Assembly: GCA_003864495.1 (NCBI GenBank)
Contig: ML133436.1
Span: forward strand, 4,258,212-4,322,211
Direction: 5' to 3'
Source: Nemopilema nomurai
Taxonomy: Eukaryota > Cnidaria > Scyphozoa > Rhizostomeae > Rhizostomatidae
Length of the DNA stretch: 64,000 nucleotides
Part shown: piece after piece, positions 36,201 through 47,900 of the stretch
How positions within the stretch are numbered: the stretch's first letter is position 1
Layout: each line of letters opens with the position of its first letter
Program-made: the position numbers and the translations under genes
Notes under the pieces: model-generated
What the model was told of the DNA's origin: nothing
The model's database searches: none
The model's input: only the letters and a program-made list of their open reading frames with translations

Positions 36201-39200
36201 AGGCCATTCTTCTCATCTATGGGTTGGCTTGCTGGTAGCTCCAGCATTGAGATGACATGGGAAAGTCCTTTAGCTTTTGCTGAAAAAGGACAGAAACTAT
36301 TATTTTGACCCTTGAATAATGAAGACAACAGAGTTCATCGTTTGAAAATTCAAAAACGAAGCAAGCATCTTATCTAAGGAGGCTTTATAAACACTTTGCT
36401 GATGTATCTATTAAAAAATTAGTCATGCGTTACAAATATGTGCGTAAATATGTCCCAGGGAAACAAAAGATATATACATATAGCTGACACATTATCTTTA
36501 TGAGATGTGACTTCATCAAGAGAAAAGAGCAAGTAAACTTCCAATTACCAAAATCTTTCTTCTCCAAAAACCACATCCTGCACAACTGAAGTGCCAATGA
36601 AGCATTGTACTTGTGATGAGTACCCTCCAATCCGATAACTTGTGAAGGAGTAAAAAAAGGCAAAGGTTTCATTTCAGTAAATTAGGCAGGTAACATCAAA
36701 GATACTTTAATACATTAGAAACAAAGGTATTTTCCACTTAAGAACTTCTAAAGGACTTCCAAAAAATACATTGAAAACAGAGCCTGAATTTTCTATTCAA
36801 CTTCAAACTCAGATATGTGTTGGTGATCTGAATGCAGTAGAATGAAAATGTAAATATATATAATAGTTTCAAATAGAAATTTGTCTGTTGATATTTCCGT
36901 AGTACAATACATTTGCAAGTAGAGCGTAATATAGCATAGAGTTGGAGAAAATAAAACTACATGTTTTATCCCTAAAAGCCTGTTTCGTGGATAGCTCACT
37001 CTTCAGGAGATCTCATATCAAAATACCTGGGAGTTCATTTTCATAAGACTCAAGAGGTGGTGCCAGGTAGAGGTTTGCCTTTGAAAATGCAAAAGAAAAA
37101 TTGTGAAAAAATTTTACTCAATACAAAATGAAAAATGAAAGATAACTGGATATGGGATCAAATTTTTCCCATCAACAAATATTATACCTTGGGAAAATTT
37201 CATAAAATTTTTATTATACTTATATGAAAATTGCATATGCTTAAAGTGGTATACCAAGTTTCTTGCAGTTACCTTCAGCTCCTTTTCACGTGCCTTTAAA
37301 ACAGGCATTGCTTCATTCACTTGTGGAACTGTGATTGATGGGTGCCCATCCTATTGAATAAAACAATTTTTAGGACACTAGGACACTAAATGTGTGCTAC
37401 CGTTTGTATAAGAAGTAGCTCAGAGCTCTATTAGCACTTTAGCTGCAAGTTATTTTGGCTTGGTTTGCAGATCAAGCTGTAGTGGAATAAAATCTTTAAT
37501 TGTGACTTTGGTCTTACTTAGATGATGAAAACACTCAACAGCAATGAATGGAGCACTGCAGAATGCTTACCCAGGCTGTGCTGGGAATAAAATGGCAGGG
37601 GTGCAATGAATCACACTTTTTGTGGGATTTGGTTGTGTCAAAAAGGGTACTATTGTACAAAAGTACTCATTGGTGCAGTCAGCTATTTATAAACTAGAAT
37701 ACATAATTTCATCATAAAAAACATAAGACAAGTCCAATCAATGTCCAACATGGCGTGCTTACCTTCATGACACCAGCTTTGTGCCATGCAATTTGCTGGA
37801 TGGTATCTCCAAGGCTGATCACATGGTCAATGCCAAGCATTGCTATACCAGAAACGACAGAATTTCTCACAACATTTGTGCAGTCATAGGCACCACCAAT
37901 ACCTACCTCAATGATTGCAACATCAACCTTTGAACAAAAGACGCACACTTCATTAGGACTATTTCTTAGAGCACAGAAGAGTCAAATGAAAAAACTGTGA
38001 TCTCGGAAACAATTCAACAGTGTTGATGGACATACAAATTAATTTTTGAAGTAACTTAAACAACAAGACTTGGGCAAGACAATTGTTTAAACCAAACCAG
38101 ATAATGAGTAATAAATCAGTCGACCAGAACAAATAAAACTTTATTTTCTTTAACATTTTACCATTTCAATCTTACATAATATATGCCATGGGAGACGGTC
38201 AAAAATGCAATGCCTACCTTTTCTTGTAGAAAAACATGATATGATAAAAGAGTCAAAAATCTGAAGTAAGCAGGCATTTGGCCATCATGGTCAATCTGAA
38301 ATGACAAAAAAACCGCTTCTATCAAATTACTACCAAAAGCTGTTTAGTGAGACATGTGAATATTAGCATATTGTAATATAGTTAGATAATCAGGCTTGGG
38401 TAATAGAAATATGCAGGACTCTCAGTGGGGGCCTGTCAGTTCGGAGCGATCAATTGCGATTTCCGGCTGCTGACACTGTTTGTGTCTCATTGCTAAAATT
38501 GGCCGATCCCATTGGGAAAGACTCTTTTCGAAACGAAAACAATAGCATCGATTTTCAATTAAATGATTGATTTCCGTAAATGGAAGAGCTTCAAGAACTT
38601 TGTGCAAAGCTACTTTCCAAAGTTCCCTACTGCGAAAACTTTATGGAAGTCCGTCCTAAAAAATCGCTGTGATGAATTTCAAAACTTATGCAAAATGGCA
38701 AGCTTTGTTCTGTCAATTTCTTGCTCAAACTTGAAGGTCGAAAGAGCATTTAGCACTGTCAGCAATATACTTTCAGATAAACGCCTTCTATCTCTCACAG
38801 TACTCTTAATGATAACTTGATCGTTTATGGCAATGATTCTCTTTGGAGTAAAGATGAAAAGCGAAAATTCGTCGAGAGAGCTGTGGATATATATTTGAAG
38901 ACAAAACAAATAATGAAAGCAAACATCCAAGAAAGTATCGAAATTCACAAAGAAGTTGAAGCTTCATCAATGAACGATGTATTTTGTTCATTTAAAATAA
39001 AGCGTTTCTGTTAAAAAGCACATTATTTTGTGTTATCAAATAAATTGGAATCGCACGCCCTACACTGATCACACAAATTTTTTGTCACAGGCGTCAATTT
39101 TTGAATGTGAAAGCCCTGAATATCTAATGGCTGACAAATTAGTTATATATTGAAAAATGGTATCAAGAATCTGATTGTTAGAGTAGAGAATGCCAAAAAC

Positions 39201-42084
39201 AACCAACCCTAGCTAAGGCACAAACTCATTTCCCTGATTTTGTAGATCAGTTTTCAACCAACTGAACTATCAGGTCAGGCTTTCAAGCTGTTGCTCAAAG
39301 CTAAGCCACTTGCCCCTACTGCCCCTCTCTTTTGACAGAGTGCACAGAGGAGCCATCGCAGCTCCATCACAACAGGTAGTGAACCTGTTGATGCAAGTCT
39401 GCCCACACCAGGGGGTGGGGAAGCTCTGCAGCCACAACCAACACTGGGTAGGGTTGAAGTGTCACATATTGTGAAAGTGCCAGCAAGAAGAGAAAGTGTC
39501 AAAGGGTCTTGTGTACAAAGTCAGAGTCGTGAATTTGAGCCTCAGCTCAGGATGGACATTTTTCTGCTTTCTCTACCTCATTTTCTTTAGAAATCTTGTT
39601 GCTTATGGCAACAGATTGTTCTTAGTACAAATTACATGAATAGCTTACCAAAGTGTCTTCCAATTTGTCCATGCATTCCCAAAAATACTTTACAAACTTT
39701 TCCTTCTCAAGAGGCTTACCATTGATCCTTATTCTTTCTCTAGCTTCAATGAGATGTGGTGAGCTGCAAGATTTGTGGTGAATGTTATACCATTGGTTTG
39801 TTTAGAATTAAGTCATAATTTTTCTAGCTTAGAATCAAAATAAAAAGTATGGAATTAATCAACTGTTGATGATTAAATACCTTGCTACTTAGGAAGCAAT
39901 TGACAGGCTCAACAAAACTTTACAACATCTGTGCTTTAGAGAGAAATCGGACAATCCTGGCCAAAAGTTATTGGACAGGCTTGCAAATTTCTGCTTTTTT
40001 AAAAAGATATACTCCCCACCCCCCACAAGCAATGTTGAGACACTAATTCTACTCATTTCTGTAACTGATACTTTGGTATTTTCCAAAAAACCAACATTGC
40101 TGCAGGGGTGGGGGGTTCTGATACCATTTTGGGGATAATATTCCAATCTTGATCTTAGCTTAAATCCTCTAATGATGTTTTCTTTTTTTATAATATATAA
40201 TAGAACAAAATCCTTCTTAGATTGACAGTCTATTACAGAAATTAATGGGAAACTATTAGCCATAACTTTGCCCTTTACTTAGCCTTAAACTAAGTATTAT
40301 ACATACAAATTGTACCTGTAAAAGCCTGTTCTGAGACCACAGTGTCTCAACATACATTCTGAAAAAGCACAAGTAGAGCCCTAAAATGAAGGGGCATCAC
40401 TGTAATGAACCATTCTCAGAATACAAATAACTACTTTGAAATGAGTGAAAGGCATTAATCAATACCAGTAAAACAATGGTGAAATATTGCATAGGTGGTA
40501 TATCAAATATTGCAAGTATACAAGTTTAGTAAAAAACTTAAGTGATACCTCACCTTCCCCTTAGTTCCTGCCACATGAATAACATTCAACTTATCAAGCT
40601 CATCAACCTAAGGATAGAGAAAAATTCTAAGTTGAAAATTGCACCCATCTGTTTCTTAGCTTTATGTCTAATAAAAAGCTTATTTTGCATTGGTTAGAAA
40701 ATAGAGAAGTTATTAGGCTTATTTTTTAATTGCTCAATGTGAACATCTCATAAAGGCTTTCCATTCAATGTAAAGTGTGTGCCCTCAATTTATAAACATC
40801 AAACAACAACAATTTGAAAGCAAATAGTTAAATTTCATTTTAGTAATGTTTCGACCCATTACATGCAAGTGATATATGAAAGATTTCCTTCTGGCAACTA
40901 TCATTCTTTAGGCATTTGAAAATTCAAGGATCAAGACAGGATACATTTAAGTTTTTCGTTTTCACTCATTCCAACTACAATCCTGGCCAAAAGGTTAGTG
41001 GACTGGAGAAAAAAACCACTAAGATTGCAATTTTATCCCGAAAATGGTATAGAAACCCCCCACCCCTGCAGCAATGTTGGTTTTTTGGAATATACCAAAG
41101 TATCAGATACCGAAATGAGAAGAAATAAGCATCTCAACATTGCTTGTGGGGGATGGGGAGTGTATCTTTTAAAAAAGGCAGCAATTTGCCAGCCAGTCCA
41201 CTATCTTTTGGCCAGGATTGTAGCAGTATATTAAGGATTAAACCTGACTTATTTCATCCACAGTTCACCATTATAATTAGATCTGACTAGCACAAAGGAA
41301 TATATTTCCTGAGTTTCAACATTACTGAAATCCTCTAGAAGAAAACTAGAACATGGCTTTATTTCCTAGAATATTTATAAAAACCTAACTGAGGCAAGGG
41401 GGCTGCTAGGGTTTTCGTTAGTGAAGTGAGTTGAAGAAAAAAATAAAAATATATATCACTATTGATATGATGAGGCAGAGGTGTTACTTTCAAAAATAAA
41501 GATCAGTATTTTTAGGCATTTATAAGATATAAAGCAGCCATCAGGGTTTTAACTGACTCTCTGCTGTCAAGATGTTTCCAGTTATAAGTAAAAATTGCTT
41601 TCATTTTTAGCTGTTCAAAATTATCTAAGGTTTAGTATAAGATGCTCACGTCTATATTTATTCTTTGTAGAAACTTTTCCATTCCTGGAATGCTGTTTAG
41701 CATAGTTCTATTTCCTCTTTCCTTTCTAATCTGATCCAAAACAGCTGCATTCGTCTGTAGTGAATTGAGAGTCCGGATAGTCTCCTATAAAACAAAAAGG
41801 AAAGGTACAATTTACAAAGGATATGACCATCTCCATGCAACTAAAAGAAACAAATTAGCTTAATAAAACAAGCCGGCCTACGGTATAGAATCAGTTTCAT
41901 TTATTTATCACTCTATCATAAATACAATTCTACAAGAAAACATTTCAACTAATGTAGTGGGTTATCAACAGACCTCGTAGCTACGTTCATTGCGAGTCAG
42001 ACTTTCAGCTCCGCCAAGAACCATGGCCTCCGAAACTGTAGATATACCGGACGACACTTTCCTTAGCACAGATAAAAGACGCAT
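33261..42084 (-). CDS. FPGS: Folylpolyglutamate synthase, mitochondrial and cytosolic
   Basis: Sixteen exons: 41974-42084, 41650-41784, 40554-40607, 40316-40380, 39649-39763, 38218-38295, 37763-37927, 37273-37350, 37027-37078, 36549-36638, 36157-36279, 34938-35035, 34710-34762, 34400-34475, 33993-34062, 33261-33631; CDS 1734 nt (577 aa; human about 587), phases consistent. The ATP-binding loop AGTKGKGST spans exons 3 and 4, followed by SSPHLIEARERIRING, the Mur-ligase-like signature VGIGGAYDCTN with GIDH, FYIDGAHTSES in exon 12, and the C-terminal VLVTGSLHLVGG. It adds glutamates to folates, retaining them in cytosol and mitochondria. The ATG at 42084 opens an arginine-rich 20-residue leader (MRLLSVLRKVSS...); a second in-frame ATG at 42024 has a strong context and would give the cytosolic form. 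Several introns carry transposon remnants. Confidence 0.96.
35191..35911 (+). other. Unidentified antisense open frames in FPGS intron 11
   Basis: Two plus-strand frames, 35191-35409 and 35702-35911, have hydrophilic protein-like composition with well-spread charged residues, unlike the AT-rich noise of other introns. An in-frame stop precedes the first, and no splice signals join the two convincingly. They could be a decayed retrocopy or a transposon gene fragment; I recognise no family. Confidence 0.25.
38563..39013 (+). pseudogene. Broken hAT-type transposase C terminus in FPGS intron 5
   Basis: The frame 38563-38820 contains SNLKVERAFSTVSNILSDKR, which resembles the hAT C-terminal dimerisation region (a hydrophobic core with ERAFS then a D-R motif). 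Similarity continues as NDNLIVYGNDSLWSKDEKRK after a +1 frame change near 38795, to the stop at 39014. The fragment lies antisense to FPGS inside an intron. The frameshift and lack of the catalytic domain mark it as a dead remnant. Assignment to hAT is by motif resemblance only. Confidence 0.6.
39952..40160 (-). mobile_element. Truncated copy of a Tc1/mariner-like MITE (FPGS intron 4)
   Basis: It begins CAATCCTGGCCAAAAG and follows, in reverse orientation, the same internal landmarks as the complete copy at 40978-41220: the CCCCACC run, CAACATTGCTGCAGGGGTGG, and ATACCATTTT.GGGATAA. After about 40160 the similarity ends before the second terminal repeat, so one end is lost or diverged. Confidence 0.8.
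40978..41220 (+). mobile_element. Tc1/mariner-like MITE with TA duplication (FPGS intron 3)
   Basis: A 243-bp element with terminal inverted repeats starting CAATCCTGGCCAAAAG; the match extends about 28 bp through TTAGTGGACTGG / ATAGTGGACTGG with one small difference. It is flanked by TA on both sides (40976-40977 and 41221-41222), the target duplication of Tc1/mariner elements. The interior is too short for a transposase. It is the intact relative of the copy at 39952-40160. Confidence 0.88.
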
Positions 42085-44333
42085 TAAGCTGGTTAACTAA
42101 TCTCGGCTGAATTGCGACATCGAATCTAATCTTGGTATCCACCGCCACGAGCAAGCATGCTGTTATTACTCGATTTTGTGGTTGTTGTTGATCAATTGAC
42201 CAAATCGCAATCGCACGCCCTTGAACCAGCGACAAAGACGATGGCAAATTATTTTTAATGCAATACTACTGCAGTATTCAATGAATCTCCTTTACTTTTT
42301 CCTTTGAAAACAGCAGCTAAATTGAGCACCAATGTTTAAAAGGTCGATTCAGTTCTCTCTACAGCGCTACAGCTGTGAGTGCTTTTGACAAGCGAGCCTC
42401 AAGAGCCTTTGGTAAGGTTCATCGCCACGAAGCGGATTTGTTCCAACATTCTACTTACGCTCTGAATAAAGACAGATCGAAATATTTGCTACGACCCAGT
42501 GTGCACCAAACATCGTATACACCGGCCATGATTGTGAAAATGCTTGAGAGTACAATCAAGATATTTAAAAAGACCTCCAGTAATGAATTGAGCTTCCATC
42601 TATGACGAGTCGATGATAATGACAAGACCATTGGTTTTGCACAGAGTTAGCTCGAGGTTATAGACAAAAGGGAGACAGCAAAAACGGGATCAGTCAATGA
42701 AACAGAAAATGTTGGTCTCCACTGCAGATATTTTTCGTTGACGACTTTTGCGAACCCTTCTGGGTCAAAGCCATTTTTGTGTTGAGCGGTATATCGTAGA
42801 ATAGAATTAGGGCCAGAAAAAAGTGGCACGAAGAGGCACTTGGCTTCATCAAGCGACATCGTCCAGTATGGTCTTACCATGGGGCTTATATGAAAATATA
42901 TTTACGTTTGGTGTGAGTATAAACGCTCAACACCATTCATTTTAGAGAATTGAAAAATTGTTTGGCGTATTATTATCTGCATAGCTGGTCAATGTTTAAC
43001 TACAAAAATCCTGCAACTGCTGGTGAATTTTGGGAGAAGCAATCTAAATCGGGAACGAGAGAGACTCGTAAAGACACATGAGAAACGTGGCACACAAAAA
43101 CACAAGAAAGAATCGTCCAACAACTCTTCTTGACTTCAAGAATACTCTATTTCAACTAAAATATATGCTCGCTATTATCATAACGTGAATTTACAATTTG
43201 CAACATCGAGGGCATCTTTGCGGGAAAGCAAGCTTCTGGGAGGCAAAACGTATCCATTCCCTATCCCATTTTTTCAAGGTTAGATCGGGCCTAGATTGTG
43301 GAAAGTATTTGCTGCCTTCGACTTTGGCTGCAAAATTTGAATATGATTTTTTTTCGGTGTTATCCGCATTTCTCAATGCTGTGAGTGAGGGTCAACTATA
43401 AGGCGTTTTCAAATCTCGGGCCTCTTTCTGAAGCACTGCCTCCCATTCAACTAATACGGTGGTAGCGACGTCCGAATCTACTTTAACTGATCTAGCAAAA
43501 CGGCAGTTTACAAGTTATTCCACATATTCAAACAGCACTTTATTCTTTCCTTTCGATTACATAGCACTTTATTACTTCATAATTAATTTCCAAATCACTC
43601 GGTATTTCGGTAACTTGGAGGAAATAAGCGAGATTTTAGTGGACACAAATTCATATGTTCATTTTGAAATATGGGAAATGGAAATATGTCAAACGCAAAA
43701 TTTCGTTAGATTCCAATCGATGCAAAAAGAAAACGATTTTACAAACGAAGGAAAAATAGGACCTTCCGCTTTTTCAATGCTATATTACGTTTGTTTTTTC
43801 AACTTTTGAAGAAGAATGTTGATAATGACAATTTTTTTGTTAGGCCACACACTGTATACTGACAACAAAGCACAAAAAGTAGCGGAAAACGTATTTCAAA
43901 AGCGGCAAGACGCTAGCATTATAAAAAACGCACTTTGATTAAAATACGGCAGGAATGAAACCTTCTCATTCAGGTTAATTATATTAAAATTAATGCCCTC
44001 AAAAACTAAGTAATCACGGAAAAACTAAAGAGGTATAACGGCTTATTGAAAGTTGCCTCAAAAATAAATGACACTGGAATTTCTTGAATTTCCTTCAAGA
44101 CTTCGAAAGCAGTCGAGGTGGTGTATTTTCGGGTCATTTAAGACACTTAACAATTGATAAGTTAAACTTTCTAAACAGTAAGACATTCTCCTTTCAGCTT
44201 CAAATCTCAAAGGAAACAAATCAACCTATATAAAAACAACACCAACCAAGGTAACAACAATAAAATTAATAGTGGAATGGTAATTTATAACCATCATTTT
44301 CTTGACGGGGTAAACTTTTTTGGAAGACTATAG
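42085..44333. other. Intergenic upstream of FPGS with weak coding signal
   Basis: No family is recognisable. On the plus strand, 42332-42374 reads ATG plus 14 codons (MFKRSIQFSLQRYS) to a GTGAGT donor, a possible mitochondrial-type first exon divergent from FPGS, but no second exon could be joined. Open frames at 42375-42605 (plus), 42647-42880 (minus) and 43191-43400 (both strands) look partly protein-like yet lack splice support. About 250 bp separate the possible ATG at 42332 from the FPGS start. Confidence 0.3.
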
Positions 44334-44931
44334 TTTGGGATTCAACAACATTGCCAGCTCTTTTAACGCAAGAGGTTTGACTAAACCAAAAAAGCTACTT
44401 CGTCATGATAAACGAAAGCCCACGACACCAGAGTCGCTTCATTGCCAACATTTAGGCAACGACGATACTCCAGTTTATCAAGAGGTAATCAGAATCTTAT
44501 GCTCTAATATCAATGAATAGGGTGATACCGATTGAGAATTACTTTCAACAGAGGGGAAATCAAGACGAAGAACCGAGTACACCTAAGCCAGGGATGCACT
44601 TCAAAGACAAATGATTGTCGTTAATTATAGCAACATTTTATACAATAATTGCAGCTTCAATACTTCTAATGAGGTTCTGGACCTATTGTCATCTAAAAAT
44701 AATGGCCCTGTGGCTATGTGTGATTATGAACAATTATCTATCTCTAAATTGGCATTAACGTATGCTGCGACTCTCTCTACCGACATGCAATTTCAGTTTG
44801 AAAAAGTTAAAAACAGACACTCCCAGTACGATAGAAATTGCGGATTGGCGTTTACCGTATCTGATTGTTCAGAGGCTATTTTCAGACTTGCAGAAATGAG
44901 AAGAAAATGGTTGGAATCCGCACCGCTATGA
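44334..44931 (+). CDS. Possible exons of an unidentified gene, tail-to-tail with VAV
   Basis: An exon-like block at 44334-44484 has a TATAG acceptor, 50 open codons with balanced composition (including TKPKKLLRHDKRKPTTPESL) and a GAG|GTAATC donor. A second block, about 44657-44931, follows a TTGCAG acceptor and is open to a TGA at 44929-44931, with non-random codon content (SEAIFRLAEMRRKWLESAP near its end). The phases of the two blocks do not join directly, so a connecting exon would be needed, or they are decayed. The last six bases overlap the VAV stop on the other strand. No family recognised. Confidence 0.28.
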
Positions 44932-47900
44932 AGCAACCGGGCTCTCGTGCACGTACGTTCTGGGGAAGAATCCAAACTGAAAGAAGACAAAACGCACATC
45001 AATTGAAAAAAGACAAAAAGTGCACCAAATTAAAGGAAGATAAAACGCAGTTGAATTGAAAAAAGACAAAAAGCGCATCAAATAAAAGGAAGGCAAAAAG
45101 CGCATCAATTAAAAAAGACAAAAATTGCACCAAATTAAAGGAAGATCAAACGCACATCAATTGAAAAAAGACAAAATCAAAATCATCAAAATCAACATCT
45201 TTGAGAAGAATGCTTTAGAAGTTAAAAATTCAGGTTGATTACTTGAGCATACAGTTTAAAGTTTGACTGCATATCAAAAGTGACAAACTTGCAAGAACCC
45301 TTTATCATTCTCAATACATAACCTAGATTTATAACGAAATATATTACGAAAAAAAGCCTCCGTGAGTGTAAATACGTAGAGCTGGAAATAGTTCGGATCG
45401 AGTAGCGGCCTTTCCATCGTGGAATGCAAAATAAGCGTTAATCACGTGACAATCAGGTGATTATACGCACATTGCCATCGAGTTCACCATACCACCAGTT
45501 CCCAGTTCGCTTGATCACTTTGACCCGCGCATCTTTCTACAATGGAAAAAGAAGTTAGGCCACCAAACGGAACGCACAGGTAAACAAAGCATTCTGAGCG
45601 TTGCAAATGTGAATAATTAGAGCATGTGACCAATTAACGTGCATCTTTGATTAGATGTTTTTGCTAGTTCATAGCTTGATTGTAGGTGAATGATTTAAAA
45701 AAGCTTTGAATGTTGATGTACAAAGCTGATGCAGGGGAAACATTGATGTGTTCTTACTCTGAGAGATAATTCCTGTTGGTTTTTGGCGTCATATGGATAC
45801 CTCGCGATCACAAATTCTGTAAAATAAACGAGATTCTGGACAGCTGTTTTCTAAGCAGTTCTGTTTAAGTACTCCACTGTCAAATAAAAGAGAACTCAAG
45901 ATTCCTGAAATTTAAATTAAAAAAAATAACTTCCAAACTTTCTCAAGCTTTATTTACAAATTACACAAGCAGGTCTTTTCAGACTGTGAAAGAGAGTAAA
46001 GAGTCAAAATCTACATAACTATTATTGATCAATAGTTTCTAATCAAAATGACACGGTTCGCGAAGTGCAAAGATCCTTCAGTCCTTATGTCCGATTATGT
46101 TAATCTTAATACTGAAATCTGAATGCGCTACTAGTGGTTCTGTGAATGATGTTGAGCAGTGAAGATCTGAAATCGATCTTACCAGGCGATGGTATCGACC
46201 CTGTTAACGTTGTCGGCAAGGTGGGAAAGTTGACGCCAAGTGTGTTCCGGCTGTAGTAGTCAATCAGGTCCTGTGAAAAGAACACGGCAATGGTGAAAGA
46301 GGCGCCACGTTTGTCAAGAGAACAAGATGGCGTCTCTACCTCATGTATGGCTTCGGTCGCCAAAATGCACCCAACGGTATCTAGGGTGTTTTCTGCTGAT
46401 TGCTACAGAGAAGGGTATTAGCAGATACTCAGTTAGCATGGCTTTTGACAAGGTTATTTTTGACAAGGTGCTTTTTGCCAAGGTGCTTTTTGACAAGGTG
46501 CTTTTTGCCATTGCACTTACGGGTAGTGACTTGAGCTGCACTGCTTCCGTGAGAAAATATGCACCATCAACATAATGGATTTTGATGTGCTTGTCTTCAT
46601 TTCGATATCTAAAAAACAATCATATCACTAACACCACCTGAAGATCCACTAGCCCCCACTAAGCACGAAAGCGGTAACCAGCTTATGTTAGTCTCGAAAG
46701 ACTATAACTGGAGATTGCAGGGGGTAAATTGAATGGTAGAACTGATTAATACCAAGAGATCAATACAATATAAACATTACGAGTCTAAAGAAAAATATTC
46801 AAAATAATCAAAAAACGTTCCGTTCTGATAATAGCTATGGTGGGGGCTGGTCAACAGGAAGTCAATGTCATCCTTAATCAACAGGAATTCCAAGAATTAC
46901 AACCGAGTACGTACATGACGCTGAGCACCAGGCCTCCGCCCTTCTGGTTGTCACTTTGTCGAACAAGAAACGTGCCGTCCGGTTGTTGCTGCAGCTTCTC
47001 TGATGCCATGTGTCTGCTCATCAAGCCGGCGAACCTGAAGAAGAAACAAGACATTTTTTAAGATGGAAATAGGGTCAAATGACAGCTATTCAGTAACACT
47101 GTAACACAGGCATCTGGCTTTGCGTGAAGCAAATGATTATTCATAAGTGTGTTAATTGAATTTCAGTTATTTACTATCAGTATATCAGTACGGTAAAGCA
47201 AATTATCTCCCCCTACCCCAACCCCCGAAAATGGGGGCACAAGCTTCAATGTATGATCACATCATCTTACCAAGTGAAATTTTGTAATAATCCATTTACG
47301 GCCGGTTTTTCTTCGCGTGTTGGCCTGGGAAAAGAAAAAATTGTTTCAGCTGCTCTTTGCTCTATATAGGTTCTCATTTCAATTATCAATCAATCAAAAT
47401 CAATCAATCTTGATTATCAATCAAGAAAATCAGAGGGAAAGAACAAGAAGTATGAAAAAATGAAGATTTAGCAGACCAGAATAAAGAAAAAAAGACAAGA
47501 ATGAGAAACAAATTATCAGAAAGACAATTCTCTTACTTGGCCTTTATTTCGTTTGGAATGTAGGCTCCAGCGGGTTTGTCTACAAAAATACCGCCAAATT
47601 TCATTTCATTGTCAGACTTTGTGCATAGAATTAGTGCAGAATTTGTACATAGAATTTAAAAGACATGTACAAAGAGTTTGTAAATACATTCATGAATACC
47701 TGTCAGTAGACTGTATTGAAAAAATTTAGTGTTTCATTTAAGCATTCTCGAAATGGATAGACCCAATAGTCAAAGTTATGTAAAAAACTAACTGACCACG
47801 CAATATGTATCCGATTGGGCAAAGAGAATAATAGAAAGGCGAATGAAATTGTATTTTGGAAAAACTGTGGACAAAATATGCAAAGTATAAATGCATGCTT

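Noticed and set aside
39250..39540. A-box-like (TAGTTCAGTTGGTTGAA) and B-box-like motifs suggesting a tRNA-derived SINE
   Set aside because: The two boxes are in the wrong order and about 270 bp apart on the same strand, and no cloverleaf can be drawn.
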